Shown here piece by piece: positions 49,470 through 59,291 of a DNA stretch of 64,000 bases (position 1 is the stretch's first letter; the number at the start of each line of letters is the position of its first letter). The notes under the pieces are model-generated. The model was given only the letters and a program-made list of their open reading frames with translations, searched no databases and was not told the DNA's origin. The stretch comes from Symbiodinium natans. Lineage: Eukaryota > Sar > Dinophyceae > Suessiales > Symbiodiniaceae. Both the position numbers and the translations under genes were made by a program. The stretch is taken from NCBI GenBank assembly GCA_905221605.1, contig CAJNDS010001158.1, positions 313,001 through 377,000 on the forward strand, given 5' to 3'.

Positions 49470-49831
49470 TGATAGGCTTGTTTCGGCTTGATGTCGCCAG
49501 TCATCATTACTTGTCGATTTTTTTCACCTGCCGCCATGCCGTCATCAGCAAACCTGGCAAACAAAGAGCTGCGATTCGCGCTTCTTGCCCTTTTCCCCTC
49601 TGCAGATTTACGGATGGCCTCTTGGCTGAAAGATGCTTAGCCGGGATCCCCAACTATTCATGGGACCCATTCACGGGGTCCGGATGCAAGGCTGGTGACC
49701 AGGGACCTTTCAACGTATGGGGCTGTGGCCACTTGCTGTTTACAGGGCTCGGTCTGCTTTTATGCCCTACCCACGCCAGAAGGCCCATACAGGAACAGAC
49801 AGGGCGGCCTGAAGGTTTGTACCTCAAGCAA

Positions 49832-49958
49832 GGTCAGCGAAGCCGCCAAGTGCGGTGACCTGGATGTGGCTTCGCAATTCTTGAGGAAACTTGTCACGAC
49901 TCATGCTTTCAAGCTACGCAGCATGGCCGATGCAAGCCTCAGGGCCATTGAAGGCTAG
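49832..49958 (+). CDS. Probable C-terminal exon
   Basis: After CTCAAGCAAG the frame reads VSEAAKCGDLDVASQFLRKL, a Lys/Arg-rich middle, then SMADASLRAIEG and TAG. The first helix is loosely reminiscent of pentatricopeptide-type repeats, but this is too short to assign. Confidence 0.35.
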
Positions 49959-50009
49959 CCAAGTGTCCGGCATTTGATTCCAGCCTGGCTCTTTGGATGC
50001 TAAATGTTG

Positions 50010-50055
50010 CCCTAAACCCTAAACCCTAAACCCTAACCCTAAACCCTAAACCCTA
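50010..50055 (-). repeat. Telomeric tract (CCCTAAA)n
   Basis: Six to seven units, one shortened to CCCTAA. Confidence 0.92.
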
Positions 50056-50094
50056 GGACCTTGCCTGCCTTGTGCGAGAGTGCGACTGAACCCT

Positions 50095-50249
50095 CAACCC
50101 GAACCGTTCTCTTACTGGAGGACAGCCCTTGCTGAGAGCGAAGCGCCGGAAGCCAACGCGCCGCGGGCAGCGCCTGAGACTGCTGAGGCCGAGCCCGCCG
50201 AGGGCTTAGCTCTGGTCATCCCTATAGTCTCTAGTCACAAAATGTCCGG
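50095..50249 (+). CDS. Exon-like segment between telomeric tracts
   Basis: An open frame rich in Ala/Glu/Pro (SEAPEANAPRAAPETAEAEP) then LALVIPIVSSHKMSG runs straight into TTTAGGG. With the tract at 50010 it forms a capped segment. No family recognised. Confidence 0.35.
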
Positions 50250-50299
50250 TTTAGGGTTTAGGGTTTAGGGTTTAGGGTTTAGGGTTTAGGGTTTAGGGT
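50250..50299 (+). repeat. Telomeric tract (TTTAGGG)n
   Basis: Seven perfect units. Confidence 0.95.
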
Positions 50300-50891
50300 T
50301 GTGGCCAAAATGAAAGTTGGAAAACAGCACAATGTGACTTACGTGACCTATGTGCTTGCGATACGAATCCTGAACCAGCTGCGGCTCAGGCTTCGACGAG
50401 TGACCCGAAGCCTTCCCTGCCCATGCAGCGAGTGGTGGACGAGGAAAAGGCCTCTAAAATAACCGGGCACATGCGGGCGAGACAGATTGAAACCCACAAA
50501 TCTCATCAGTCTCATGTTAAAGATCTAGCTGGATTTCTTTGCCTGGAATGCAACTTTATCGCCCTCCCCATTGCGTAGTGCACAGTCCTGCTCGCGGACC
50601 CTGCGAAAGAACATTCAGCCGAGCCGCAAACTCACACGTCCAGGGCAGGCGGGCGCTGGATGCTCTGGGAACTGTGGTAGAGCCTGACTGCGTGGCCCTG
50701 GATGAGGCTTTAGCCGCTCCTCGGCTGACATAGCTGCACACAGTAAGTGTTCGACGTCTCCCCGCCACTTTTCTGATTCCGATCTCTTTGTTGCAGAGCA
50801 TGTCTTTACAGGTTCTGCTGTTTTCCATAGACGAGTTTCGTGGAATGAGTACCCGTTCAAGGCCACAGCAAGTCCCGCGCCACTCAGTCTG
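50300..50891. other. Unique segment, no gene recognised
   Basis: Minus frames of 116 and 83 codons at 50556-50906 without recognisable features. Confidence 0.3.
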
Positions 50892-50988
50892 AACCCTAAA
50901 GCCCAACCCTAAACCCGAAACCCGAAACCCGAAACCCTAAACCCTAAACCCTAAACCCTAAACCCTAAACCCTAAACCCTAAACCCCA
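50892..50988 (-). repeat. Telomeric tract with CCCGAAA block
   Basis: About 13 units: three CCCGAAA in a row, then CCCTAAA. Confidence 0.95.
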
Positions 50989-51085
50989 TGCCTGAGGCAG
51001 CCAGGAAGCAGGACCTCGAGGAGAAGGCGGAGAAGCAGAAGCGGTCCACAGACAGTAGCCAGGCCGAGCTGCCGAATTATATTGA
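50989..51085 (+). CDS. Telomere-capped exon-like fragment
   Basis: Ninety-seven bp between opposed tracts, open throughout. It reads MPEAARKQDLEEKAEKQKRS and then a polar end to NYIE before entering TTTAGGG. The composition is a charged coiled-coil segment, so this is a clear coding remnant with no room for flanking gene sequence. It may be an exon or a captured fragment. Confidence 0.5.
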
Positions 51086-51211
51086 GTTTAGGGTTTAGGG
51101 TTTAGGGTTTAGGGTTTAGGGTTTAGGGTTTAGGGTTTAGGGCTAGGGTTTAGGGTTTAGGGTTGAGGGTTTAGGGTTTAGGGCTTAGGGTTTAGGGTTT
51201 AGGGTTTGGGG
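51086..51211 (+). repeat. Long telomeric tract (TTTAGGG)n
   Basis: About 18 units with GCTAGGG, TTGAGGG, GCTTAGGG and TTTGGGG variants in its second half. Confidence 0.96.
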
Positions 51212-51908
51212 TGGGATTTATGGGCATCTTCGGGCTTCAGGACTTACTTGCCTCAAAGGGTCTGAAGGCTTTGAGGCAGAGCCATGCTCGGGCTGTCGCA
51301 GAGAGCAGCGGATAGAAATCTTAACCATCTCCAGGCGTTCGAGACCATTCACAAAGAGGACTTCCGATACGACTCCCTGTATAGCCTCTACAGTATTGGA
51401 CAATACCCCAGGATCCTCAAGCCTGTACTCTCAGGGATGTGCTGTGCCGGGCGCTCGCACCGCGGATGGCTGGGAGATCCAATGCCAGGCGCCTGCTCTT
51501 TTTGGAACGGCCGGGAAAGCTTGATGCGTCGCAGCTTCCAGGTGCATGACCATGAGAACAACATCAGCGGCAGCCCTTCCCTTTGATCTCATAGCCTTGA
51601 CAATATAGCTTGCAGTTGATCTTCTGCAAAGAACTCTTGCGGCTTCGTGTATGATTTAGAATTTTCGGTGGCCCGAGCTCGTCACAGACCTTTGATGTTC
51701 CAACATGCTGCATCAAGAGTTTTCATTCTCATTCCCTCGGCCCGTCACCCTTCCATTATCTTGATCTGATCGCTTCCTTATAAGGCACACTTTGGAGGAA
51801 TAGGCCGCGGGCGCTGATGAAAACTTCCTTGTTCTTGTTCACCCAGTTGCTCCGAAGGGCGCAGTCAACTGGCTAGGAATTCTCGTTGATGCTTCAGGTC
51901 GTGAAGGC
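51212..51908. other. Unique segment, no gene recognised
   Basis: A 100-codon plus frame at 51284-51586 of uncertain status. Confidence 0.3.
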
Positions 51909-51934
51909 CCTAAACCCTAAACCCTAAACCCTAT
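51909..51934 (-). repeat. Telomeric tract (CCCTAAA)n
   Basis: Three to four units. Confidence 0.88.
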
Positions 51935-52303
51935 GCGGAGCTGCAGTTTGTATTCAGGAATTGTGTTGGGGTTTAAAGAAAAGGGTGCAATGCGCCCGAT
52001 AATATCTGGCTCAAGGATGGCCAGAGGTACAAAGGCCACTAGCAAAAAAGAGGTAGAGCCCGCGTGGTTGGGGTTGAGGTTGGTCTCTAGCTTAGGCGTA
52101 GGCCTCCTTACTCCCTTCCCTGGTTCTCCTAGTCCGTGTTCTGGGTTTGTTGTGTTGGTCGATCTGGGGAATATAAGTTCTGGGCTGTCTTTGGGGTTGA
52201 TCCCGTTCCCCCTTTGGTTGCCCCCCGTAGGTTATGAGCCCAAATTAGGTTCCCTGCGGTTTGTGTTTAGGCTTCAGGGTGGTAGTCCCAAGCCTTCGAA
52301 GCA

Positions 52304-53156
52304 ATGGCTTCTAGCTGGCTCCAGACCGGAACTACGTCATCGAGCCCCAATGTGGGCAATCAAGGTGGAAAGGGCGACAAGAGGTCTGCAACTGGTCAAA
52401 AAATGATTCCCAATGCGGAAGCTCTGGTTGATGCTGGTGGTATGCGTGGCGAAGAGAAGTCGGTGGTAGAAAAGGTGGAAGACGAGATGGAAGTGGTTTT
52501 GTTGCGTCTTCTGCGCAAACATGGACTTGATCTTCGTTCCATGGAACCTGCTGGGTCAACGGGAGTATCAGACGCAAGCTCCTCTACAGTACAGTTGGTG
52601 GAACAAGGAAGCCAGACAGAGCTGGTTGGGGATGTTATCCCTGTTCCCAAGCGAGCTCGCAACAAAGTGAGCATCGCGACTGAAAGTGGCGATCTGCTGA
52701 CAGGAGAAGTGGATGAAACTGCGCCTGTTACTCGCAACAAGAAGCAGTATCCTCGTTGTTGGGGACGCAGATGGAAATGAGCCCATTACTGGGGTGATGA
52801 ATGAGGAGGAAATCCTGGAGTTGGAAGCAGCGAGGATACGGCAGGAGTCAGAAGATGACTTATACGCTGTTGGAGGAGCCTGCGGTGGAAGAAAATGTGC
52901 CTGCCGTGGATGACCAATCAAACAACCCTGCAGTGGAAGAAAATTTGCCTGCTGCAGATGAATTGACAAAGGACTCCAATGGTGGGTCCACTCCCAGAAA
53001 AGGGGAGGTATTGCCGTCTGAAAGCTTGCCGGAAGTCGACACCGAGCAAACTGTAACAGATGAGGCAGAGCCGTTGGCTGGAAAAGAAGATGGTCCTGAA
53101 TCCCTGGAGCATAAGGTGGATGATCTTGTGGGACTCGTGCAGGAGCAGGACAAGCA
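52304..53156 (+). pseudogene. Frameshifted ORF ending in a fold-back palindrome
   Basis: Three plus frames continue one another: 52304 to about 52740, about 52740-52855, and about 52855-53156. Each carries similarly acidic, Ser/Glu-rich, helical sequence. Parts are DEMEVVLLRLLRKHGLDLRS, then NEEEILELEAARIRQESEDD, then an imperfect internal repeat (PAVEENVPAVDDQ / PAVEENLPAADEL) and a coiled-coil-like end (VDDLVGLVQEQDK). Two +1 shifts would be needed, so this is a decayed gene or contains sequence errors. The family is not recognised; a retroelement ORF1-like protein is possible. The frame ends exactly where the DNA folds back on itself. Confidence 0.5.
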
Positions 53157-53305
53157 GCTTGTCCTGCTCCTGCACGAGTCCCACAAGATCATCCACCTTA
53201 TGCTCCAGGGATTCAGGACCATCTTCTTTTCCAGCCAACGGCTCTGCCTCATCTGTTACAGTTTGCTCGGTGTCGACTTCCGGCAAGCTTTCAGACGGCA
53301 ATACC
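53007..53305. repeat. Perfect 299-bp palindrome
   Basis: Two 149-bp arms are exact reverse complements around a single A at 53156 (GACAAGC-A-GCTTGTC). The right arm ends GGCAATACC and becomes CCTAAACCC telomeric repeat in the same stroke. Confidence 0.97.
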
Positions 53306-53341
53306 CTAAACCCTAAACCCTAAACTCTAAACCCTAAACCC
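53303..53341 (-). repeat. Telomeric tract on palindrome edge
   Basis: Five units with one CTCTAAA. Confidence 0.92.
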
Positions 53342-53482
53342 CAGTCCAGGCGTAAGAGCCGCCAAGTTGGCTCAAAAGCCTTTCGTGTTTCTGCGAAATG
53401 GATGAGCGCCACATCCAGGGGCTTGCCGATGAAAACCTTGTACCGAAGTTAGCATGGAATCAATGCGTCGAAAAAGAGTAGT

Positions 53483-53823
53483 CGAGCCGAGTTGCTGCCA
53501 CAAAGGCTCTTTCAGAAAATCTCAGAAAGCTTCGCAAGCCGCAGGTCAACACGGAGCGGACTTGCCTCTTGGCTGAACAGGTCGCATGTGATGTAGACAT
53601 CCAATATAGTGGCAGATTCAATTCAAGGGTTCCGGCTTTCCGGCTACAGGTCAATAATATCTTGGCTCGAAGCATCTGCTGGCTCAAGACATTGTTGATT
53701 ATCTGCCTTGGTTGTTCTTCTTCTATGGTGCAGGGGAGGTACGATGGGCCAGGGCCCCAAGCAAGAATGAGATTATCGGGCTCATATCTCCCCAATCAAA
53801 ACATGATTGTGCTGCTCTTCTAG
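53483..53823 (+). CDS. Hypothetical exon
   Basis: After an in-frame TAG, the frame opens as SSRVAATKALSENLRKLRKP and continues through ACDVDIQYSGRF and a hydrophobic LKTLLIICLGCSS to TAG 53821-53823. A minus frame of 111 codons overlaps (53460-53795), so the strand is not certain. No family recognised. Confidence 0.3.
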
Positions 53824-53929
53824 GTGCGAGGCTTGCGGTAGAGTGAACAAAATGCTTGCATGTAGGATGCTTTGCGCCCGACGCTACTAATCCGTATCCT
53901 GGCACTCCCAACCCAATACCCCTAGCTCA

Positions 53930-54065
53930 TGATACCCTGGACCAGAACCTACCCGCGGGTAGCCCTTATCCCTTACCTCCTTTAAAGGGTTCTGAAGTAT
54001 TTGCCCTTGGGTTTTATTATAGGGTATATAAGGGGTCCCCTTTAAGGGCCCATAGTCAGGGACCA
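53930..54065. mobile_element. Possible small inverted-repeat element
   Basis: TACCCGCGGGTA is followed by CCTTTAAAGGG and later CCCCTTTAAGGG and AGGGTATATAAGGGG, words shared with the IR families. The termini are not clear. Confidence 0.35.
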
Positions 54066-54596
54066 TGCGCTTACCCGAAGACAGAAGCAACAGCCTCGTT
54101 GCGAGCTCAGGCCAGTCTCTCCGCACGCTGCAATACCCCAAGGATGAGCTTTGCACTGCAGCCGAGAAGATTTTGTTCCATGTGGCTGCGAGCAAATAGA
54201 CGGCTGCTTTGCATGTCCTTGTCCTTGAAGAATTTGAGTGCGAGCTTGTAGAGCTTGGAGGCAATTTGCTCGAACGCGTTACAACGAGAGAAATTCTAAA
54301 CCAGGATCTGAAGCCCCGCAAATCCAGAGCCCCAAAAGCCCTAAGCCCTTGCAACCGGATTTGAGTGAGGACATACAGCTGGCAAATCTTCGAGAAGCCT
54401 CAGGTTGTAACAGCCCCCGATCATCCGATCCTTCAGGTGGGCAATGACAACACGGGCGCTTTTGCTGCTGTCTGCTTTGAGCGGATGTTGCAGCGAGCAG
54501 CTCGGAGCTCTTACGGTTTCCGTCTCAAAGTCGCGGAATGCACAAACTACCCCCAAACAGTCGACTGTTTGGTCGCCCGTGGAACATTCTGGTTGC
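54066..54596. other. Unique segment, coding uncertain
   Basis: Minus frames (54556-54341, 71 codons; 54354-53887, 155 codons) and a plus frame (54365-54613) overlap. No family recognised. Confidence 0.3.
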
Positions 54597-54622
54597 TAGG
54601 GTTTAGGGTTTAGGGTTTAGGA
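54597..54622 (+). repeat. Telomeric tract (TTTAGGG)n
   Basis: Three to four units. Confidence 0.88.
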
Positions 54623-54723
54623 TCCAGGGGTGCCCCCAGTCATGACAGGAACCAAAGCCCAGGAAGACTCGTCTCCGATGTCCCCCCTAGGATCCCGCAC
54701 GTGGCCCACAAACCCCGAGACAA

Positions 54724-54778
54724 CCCTAAACCCTAAACCCTAAACCCTAAACCCTAAACCCTAAACCCTAAACCCTCA
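54724..54778 (-). repeat. Telomeric tract (CCCTAAA)n
   Basis: Seven to eight units. Caps a 60-bp segment, the shortest in the window, together with the next tract. Confidence 0.95.
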
Positions 54779-54838
54779 AATGACCCGTGGTCAGGAGCAA
54801 GAGATGGACCGGGATTTCTGCGCTGCTCGGCATGCCTG

Positions 54839-54945
54839 GGGTTTAGGGTTTAGGGTTTAGGGTTTAGGGTTTAGGGTTTAGGGTTTAGGGTTTAGGGTTT
54901 AGGGTTTAGGGTTTAGGGTTTAGGGTTTAGGGTTTAGGGCTAGGG
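54839..54945 (+). repeat. Long telomeric tract (TTTAGGG)n
   Basis: About 15 units, almost perfect. Confidence 0.97.
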
Positions 54946-54994
54946 TGTGCTGCAACTGTTTTTGGGTTTTGGGTTTGAGGAGAAGTGAGCGGGG

Positions 54995-55255
54995 GTGGGC
55001 TTCTCGGAAAAGCTCAGACGTCCAGGTTCCTCAGTGACTGACATTGATCTACCAGTTGAGGCCGGAAGCAATAAAATGGGCTTAGAGCAAAAATTGAAAC
55101 AGGCCGCCCAATCCCAAGTCCCATGGGAAACAGGGCCGAATCCCCAAACCATCCGAAGCCCGGTCCTGAAAACTTCACCCCAGGTCTTCTATCACCACTA
55201 CAACAGCGCCTCCCTGCTTTATGAAGTCCAGGCAGGGAAGGGGTGCGCTACGTGA
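54995..55255 (+). CDS. Hypothetical exon
   Basis: A frame ending TGA 55253-55255 with good protein composition: SSVTDIDLPVEAGSNKMGLE, a helical QKLKQAAQS, then SPQVFYHHYNSASLLYEVQ. Another plus frame overlaps downstream (55243-55437). No family recognised. Confidence 0.35.
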   Translation: MGFSEKLRRPGSSVTDIDLPVEAGSNKMGLEQKLKQAAQSQVPWETGPNPQTIRSPVLKTSPQVFYHHYNSASLLYEVQAGKGCAT

Positions 55256-55429
55256 AAAAATGCTTGAGCAACACTCCTTTCCTAAGCCCTGAACACCAAA
55301 GCTTTGCAATCTCTCGAGCCCGCCCACACCTGAGCAGTTTAACTTGGACCAGTCAAACCCTGAAAAAGAGCTCCTGCTTGGGATTTCAGGTTTCCGCGAG
55401 TACATTCGATGCCCCTCCCAAACTCTTGA

Positions 55430-55455
55430 AACCCTAAACCCTAAACCCTAAACCC
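55430..55455 (-). repeat. Telomeric tract (CCCTAAA)n
   Basis: Three to four units. Confidence 0.88.
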
Positions 55456-55810
55456 ACTCTTGAGCAGGCGGAGCTCGCAAGGTACGCGTTCTCGTTGCCC
55501 GACAACCTGGCGCCCCTCCCACGGGTGTTGACCGGACACTTCAAGGGCGCCACCTTGAGAAACTCACCTGAATCTGGTGTCCATGTCTCTTTGTTTTTTA
55601 ATCTCTACATGGTTTATGGCCGATGTTTTTTTCAATATTTTTAAATATGTTTTATGGCCGATAGCTGATGCAGTGTTTCTGGGACAGCCGCATCTGACAT
55701 GCTTCAATGCTACAAAATTGTTATCATCAGTTGCACACCGCTGCGCCAGAAGACTACTGACGAGTTGAGCTCAATCATTAGGAAAGACTAGGTCTGCTAG
55801 CCCCGGACAA

Positions 55811-55858
55811 GACCCTAAACCCTAAATCCTAAACCCTAAACCCTAAACCCTAAATCCT
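55811..55858 (-). repeat. Telomeric tract (CCCTAAA)n
   Basis: Seven units with two CCTAAAT. Confidence 0.92.
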
Positions 55859-56237
55859 TGAAGCCAAGGTAAGTTGAAGGAGGCCGGTAGACACGGAGAC
55901 CATGATCCCTGGTACCGCTCACTGGGCGCCTTTGTCATGATAAGGTCACAGGGATGGCAGGTCTTGACTTGGGTCCGGGGTTGTCAGAATTGCAAGATTG
56001 CATCGTTGTTGCTGGAACCCAACTGATCTTCCGGAGGTGGTGCGTGTGCTGTTCGGGCTCCACGAAGATGTATGAAGTTGCTGTGGCACATTGCCCTAAG
56101 CCCCAAAACCCTGTCGGAGTCCCTGAGGTGTGGTTCGTTCAGCTCTAGGTCTGCCTAAATCTATCCCTAAACCTTCATCCCGAACCTGCAGTGTGCGCAC
56201 TGTGGCTGGTCTGCTTGACGGGTGGCACAAAATCGTA

Positions 56238-56272
56238 CTAACCCTAAACCCTAAACCCTAAACCCTAAACCC
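56238..56272 (-). repeat. Telomeric tract (CCCTAAA)n
   Basis: Five units. Confidence 0.92.
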
Positions 56273-56385
56273 TAGTGGGGCACCACAAGGTCGGTCTCAA
56301 AAGGCTCTTTGCGGTCGTGGGTTTCTTGGTTTTCGCGGCTCGGGGCTTCGGGTCCAGGTCTAAGTATTCAATAAGGTGATGGTTT

Positions 56386-56524
56386 TGGGGTTTAGGGTTT
56401 ACGGGTTTAAGGGTTTAAGGGCTTAAGGGTTTAAGGGCTTAAGGGTTTAAGGGTTTAAGGGCTTAAGGGTTTAAGGGTTTAAGGGTTTAGGGGTTTAAGG
56501 GTTTAAGGCTTTAAGGGTTTAGGG
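56386..56524 (+). repeat. Telomere-like tract of TTTAAGGG
   Basis: About 17 units, mostly the 8-bp TTTAAGGG with GCTTAAGGG variants. TTTAGGG appears only at the edges. Confidence 0.93.
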
Positions 56525-57225
56525 CCTGGGGTAGCTGTAGGAAGCAAACTCCAACTATGAAAGCTTCAAGCTCAGAAGTTACAGAGCTTCTCCCGAATCA
56601 CAAAGCCAGACCTACCATATTGTTGTCTGAAGCACAAGTCGCTGAAGGCCTCTCAGCCTCTCCCACGCTCTTTGCCTTTGGCTCAGAGGCGTCACGGAGT
56701 CAGGGCCCAGTTCTTCAGTGGTTAAGGTGACTAAAATTTGAAGTTTGGATGCTACAGAATCTCTAGAATTCCTAGAAGTGTGGGACTCAACTTTGGAGAG
56801 TTTCGAGAAGTGTGGGACTCAACTTAGGTTTTTTTGCAGTCTTGGGTGCGAAGCGTTGGCTGCAAAAAGGTTTGCGTGCACGTGCTAGACCATCCTCTTG
56901 CATTACGCAACATGCAAGGAAGTCACCCTAAAACCCTAAGATGGTCACTTTCCTCCCCTGCCCTAGCAGAACGAGTAGAGGCATTGATGCCGGCCTTAAA
57001 GACCCGAAGAGCAGGGCATGATCACGTCGTGTACTGAGGTGAGCCAGAGCCGGAAATAGCCAAGTGGGTTCTCCTGATGCAGTATCACCCAATAATATCA
57101 CCCGAAGTAGCATAAGGTTTGCTTGATGGCAGATGTTCGCATCACGAGTGCCCAATGGGCTTCAATCAGACTCCGAGACGGTATGTGCCTCGCCTGGCTT
57201 GTCCGAGTGTGAGCGATTAAACCGT
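56525..57225. other. Unique segment with a 34-bp duplication
   Basis: GAAGTGTGGGACTCAACTT occurs at about 56774 and 56808. Short frames only. Confidence 0.4.
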
Positions 57226-57253
57226 GAACCCTAAACCCTAAACCCTAAACCCT
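57226..57253 (-). repeat. Telomeric tract (CCCTAAA)n
   Basis: Four units. Confidence 0.88.
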
Positions 57254-57389
57254 CTCCATTTTCGTGGATTCCTCTGTGAGGCACCTCCCCTGCACTGCTT
57301 CCGCGCCGGCTACGGATGTGAGGACCTCTCCTTCCAGGGGCTGTTGTCGCCTGAGTCCGATTTAAGGGTTTTAGCGTTTAGGGGTTAAG

Positions 57390-57530
57390 GCATTTTGGGA
57401 CCTAGTTGTTTGGGACTTAGTTTTTCTGAGTTATCTGGGACCTGGTTCTCTGAGTTATTTTGGGACCTAGTTCTCTGAGTTATTTTGGGACCTAGTTCTT
57501 TGGGGCATTTGGGATCTAGTCCTCTGAGTC
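57390..57530 (+). repeat. Minisatellite, about 27-30 bp unit
   Basis: About five copies of TTTTGGGACCTAGTTCTCTGAGTTA with small changes; the third and fourth are nearly identical. Confidence 0.9.
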
Positions 57531-57629
57531 AGGGCTTGGGAACTACCCTAAACCCTAAACCCTGGGATCCAGTTGAGTGCTTCGAGTTGGTATAAACAGA
57601 GAACTGGCTGAACAAAACCCTGGGCCTGA

Positions 57630-57680
57630 TAAGGTTTAGGGTTTAGGGTTTAGGGTCCAGGGTCTAGGGTGTAGGGTACC
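57630..57680 (+). repeat. Degenerate telomeric tract
   Basis: Seven units, the last four as GTCCAGGG, TCTAGGG and TGTAGGG, then GGTACCCCAAACC twice. Confidence 0.88.
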
Positions 57681-58590
57681 CCAAACCAGGGTACCCCAAA
57701 CCTAGACGGAGGGGAGCAATGAGCCCTAGTTCGGCCCTAAAAGTAGATGGGGGAGGGAGGTGTGGCACCGACTGAGAACCCTCAAGCCCTACGTGGAAAC
57801 GTTCGCTGCTGTTAGCTGTGAAACCTTACGCCTTTCACCCTAAATAAAGCCCGAAACAGAAACATGGGGGCGAAGCGGGGTGAAGGGAACTCGCCACACC
57901 TACCTGGTCATGCTGCCAAAAACTCAACATCTGTTAGCTTTCCTACAGGTAAAACACCTACAAAACATTTCCCGCCACACCTAGGGGAGCAGGAGAACAC
58001 GAGAACACAGACCCGTGACACAGGACATTCTTTGAACTTAAGTCCCGACGAGGGTCCATGCCGCATCGCTCAAAAGTAGCGCGTTCCCGTCATGTATAGT
58101 CTTGGATTTGCCGCAAAACAGTTGTATCCTGACGGACAGCTGCATGCCCATGACGGGGCCGCGTAATTAGGCCATGAACGAATGCCAGGGGGGGGGGGGG
58201 GGGGGGCAACTTTTGTGGTGGGCATATCGTCCTGCCATGGAATCCGAAGATCACCAAATAGAAGATAATAATTTAACATGCGCGAAGAGAAAGAACGCAA
58301 CAAAGAAGTGAATCATAAACTCGCGTCTTTTTTCCCAACTTTCCTTTGCTTGGTTTTCGAGGATTCGTTCATAAGATTTGCAAAGTAACCTGTGAGTCGC
58401 ATGAAAAGGCCTTAATATTATAAAGGGAGTTTACTTGTAGCTCTTTTTGCTCACTCTCTTCTCCTGAAAACCCCATGGAAAAGCTATTGAATCTTGGAGT
58501 CATGAGTCCCTTTCCTGTAGATCTTTCGAGCGGTTACTGGGGCTTACTGATAGGTGGGGTCTTCAATAGACCCTGCAGCCAATGCTAGTT
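57681..58590. other. Unique segment with a G-run, no gene recognised
   Basis: G-run of about 18 at 58189. Frames of about 70 codons on both strands. Confidence 0.35.
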
Positions 58591-58604
58591 TGTGTATCTT
58601 GCAC

Positions 58605-58800
58605 AGCCAAGGACAGCTTTGCTCCAGGAGGCTCTTGACTTGAAGAAGGACGTGGCAGAAAAGCTCACTGCCAAGTTAGCCGAGGCGCATTTTATTTATC
58701 TGGTTTGCCAGGATCCCTCTCCAAGCTGCTTCTTGAATGGGCTCCGTTCTGGCACAATGGGAGTGTGTGCCAATCTCGCTCCGGTAGTGCTTCGATGAAG
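58605..58800 (+). CDS. Probable exon with helical segment
   Basis: After CTTGCACAG the frame reads RTALLQEALDLKKDVAEKLT and AKLAEAH, a strongly helical charged stretch. It then passes into less convincing sequence to a TGA at 58796-58798. The coding part may end near 58690. No family recognised. Confidence 0.4.
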
Positions 58801-59196
58801 TCGACCTTGCCAATGCCAGCCGTCTCACCTCCGGCTCAGAATACCCATCCCCCCATATAGACACCTACTGTACACAGTTGGGGCAGGGTTTCTGGATATG
58901 GCCTGCATCGTCGATGCTCCCATATACCCACTTGTGCGAAGGTGGGTGCCAGCTACGGGTTACATGTGGCAGGCTATGGCCACACTGAGAGAAGAAAGGC
59001 CCCGTGGTGCAAACATTTGATTAGTTGGGGGGGCTTCCGAAATTCGGGGTACTTTGTTGTTAGTGGATCCTGCCATTAGGGGATCTATATTCCCCATTTA
59101 ATGCGTTTGGTCAGACCTTGCGCGGTAGCCCTGAGCCGCGAACCTCGCCTGTCCGAGATGTGAAAACCCAAGCTCTAAGCATGACATCTTGCGATC

Positions 59197-59275
59197 TTCC
59201 CCCTTATACTACTTCTAATAGGGGGTACTATCATCCCGAGTCAGGGCTGCTAGTATAAGGGGGAAGATCCCAAAT
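59197..59275. mobile_element. IR-B element, short form
   Basis: Starts GATCTTCCCCCTTATACTA and ends TAGTATAAGGGGGAAGATC, perfectly complementary. It ends 17 bp before the splice acceptor CTTCTGCAG of the next exon, so it lies in the upstream intron. Confidence 0.88.
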
Positions 59276-59291
59276 GACATCCCTTCTGCAG

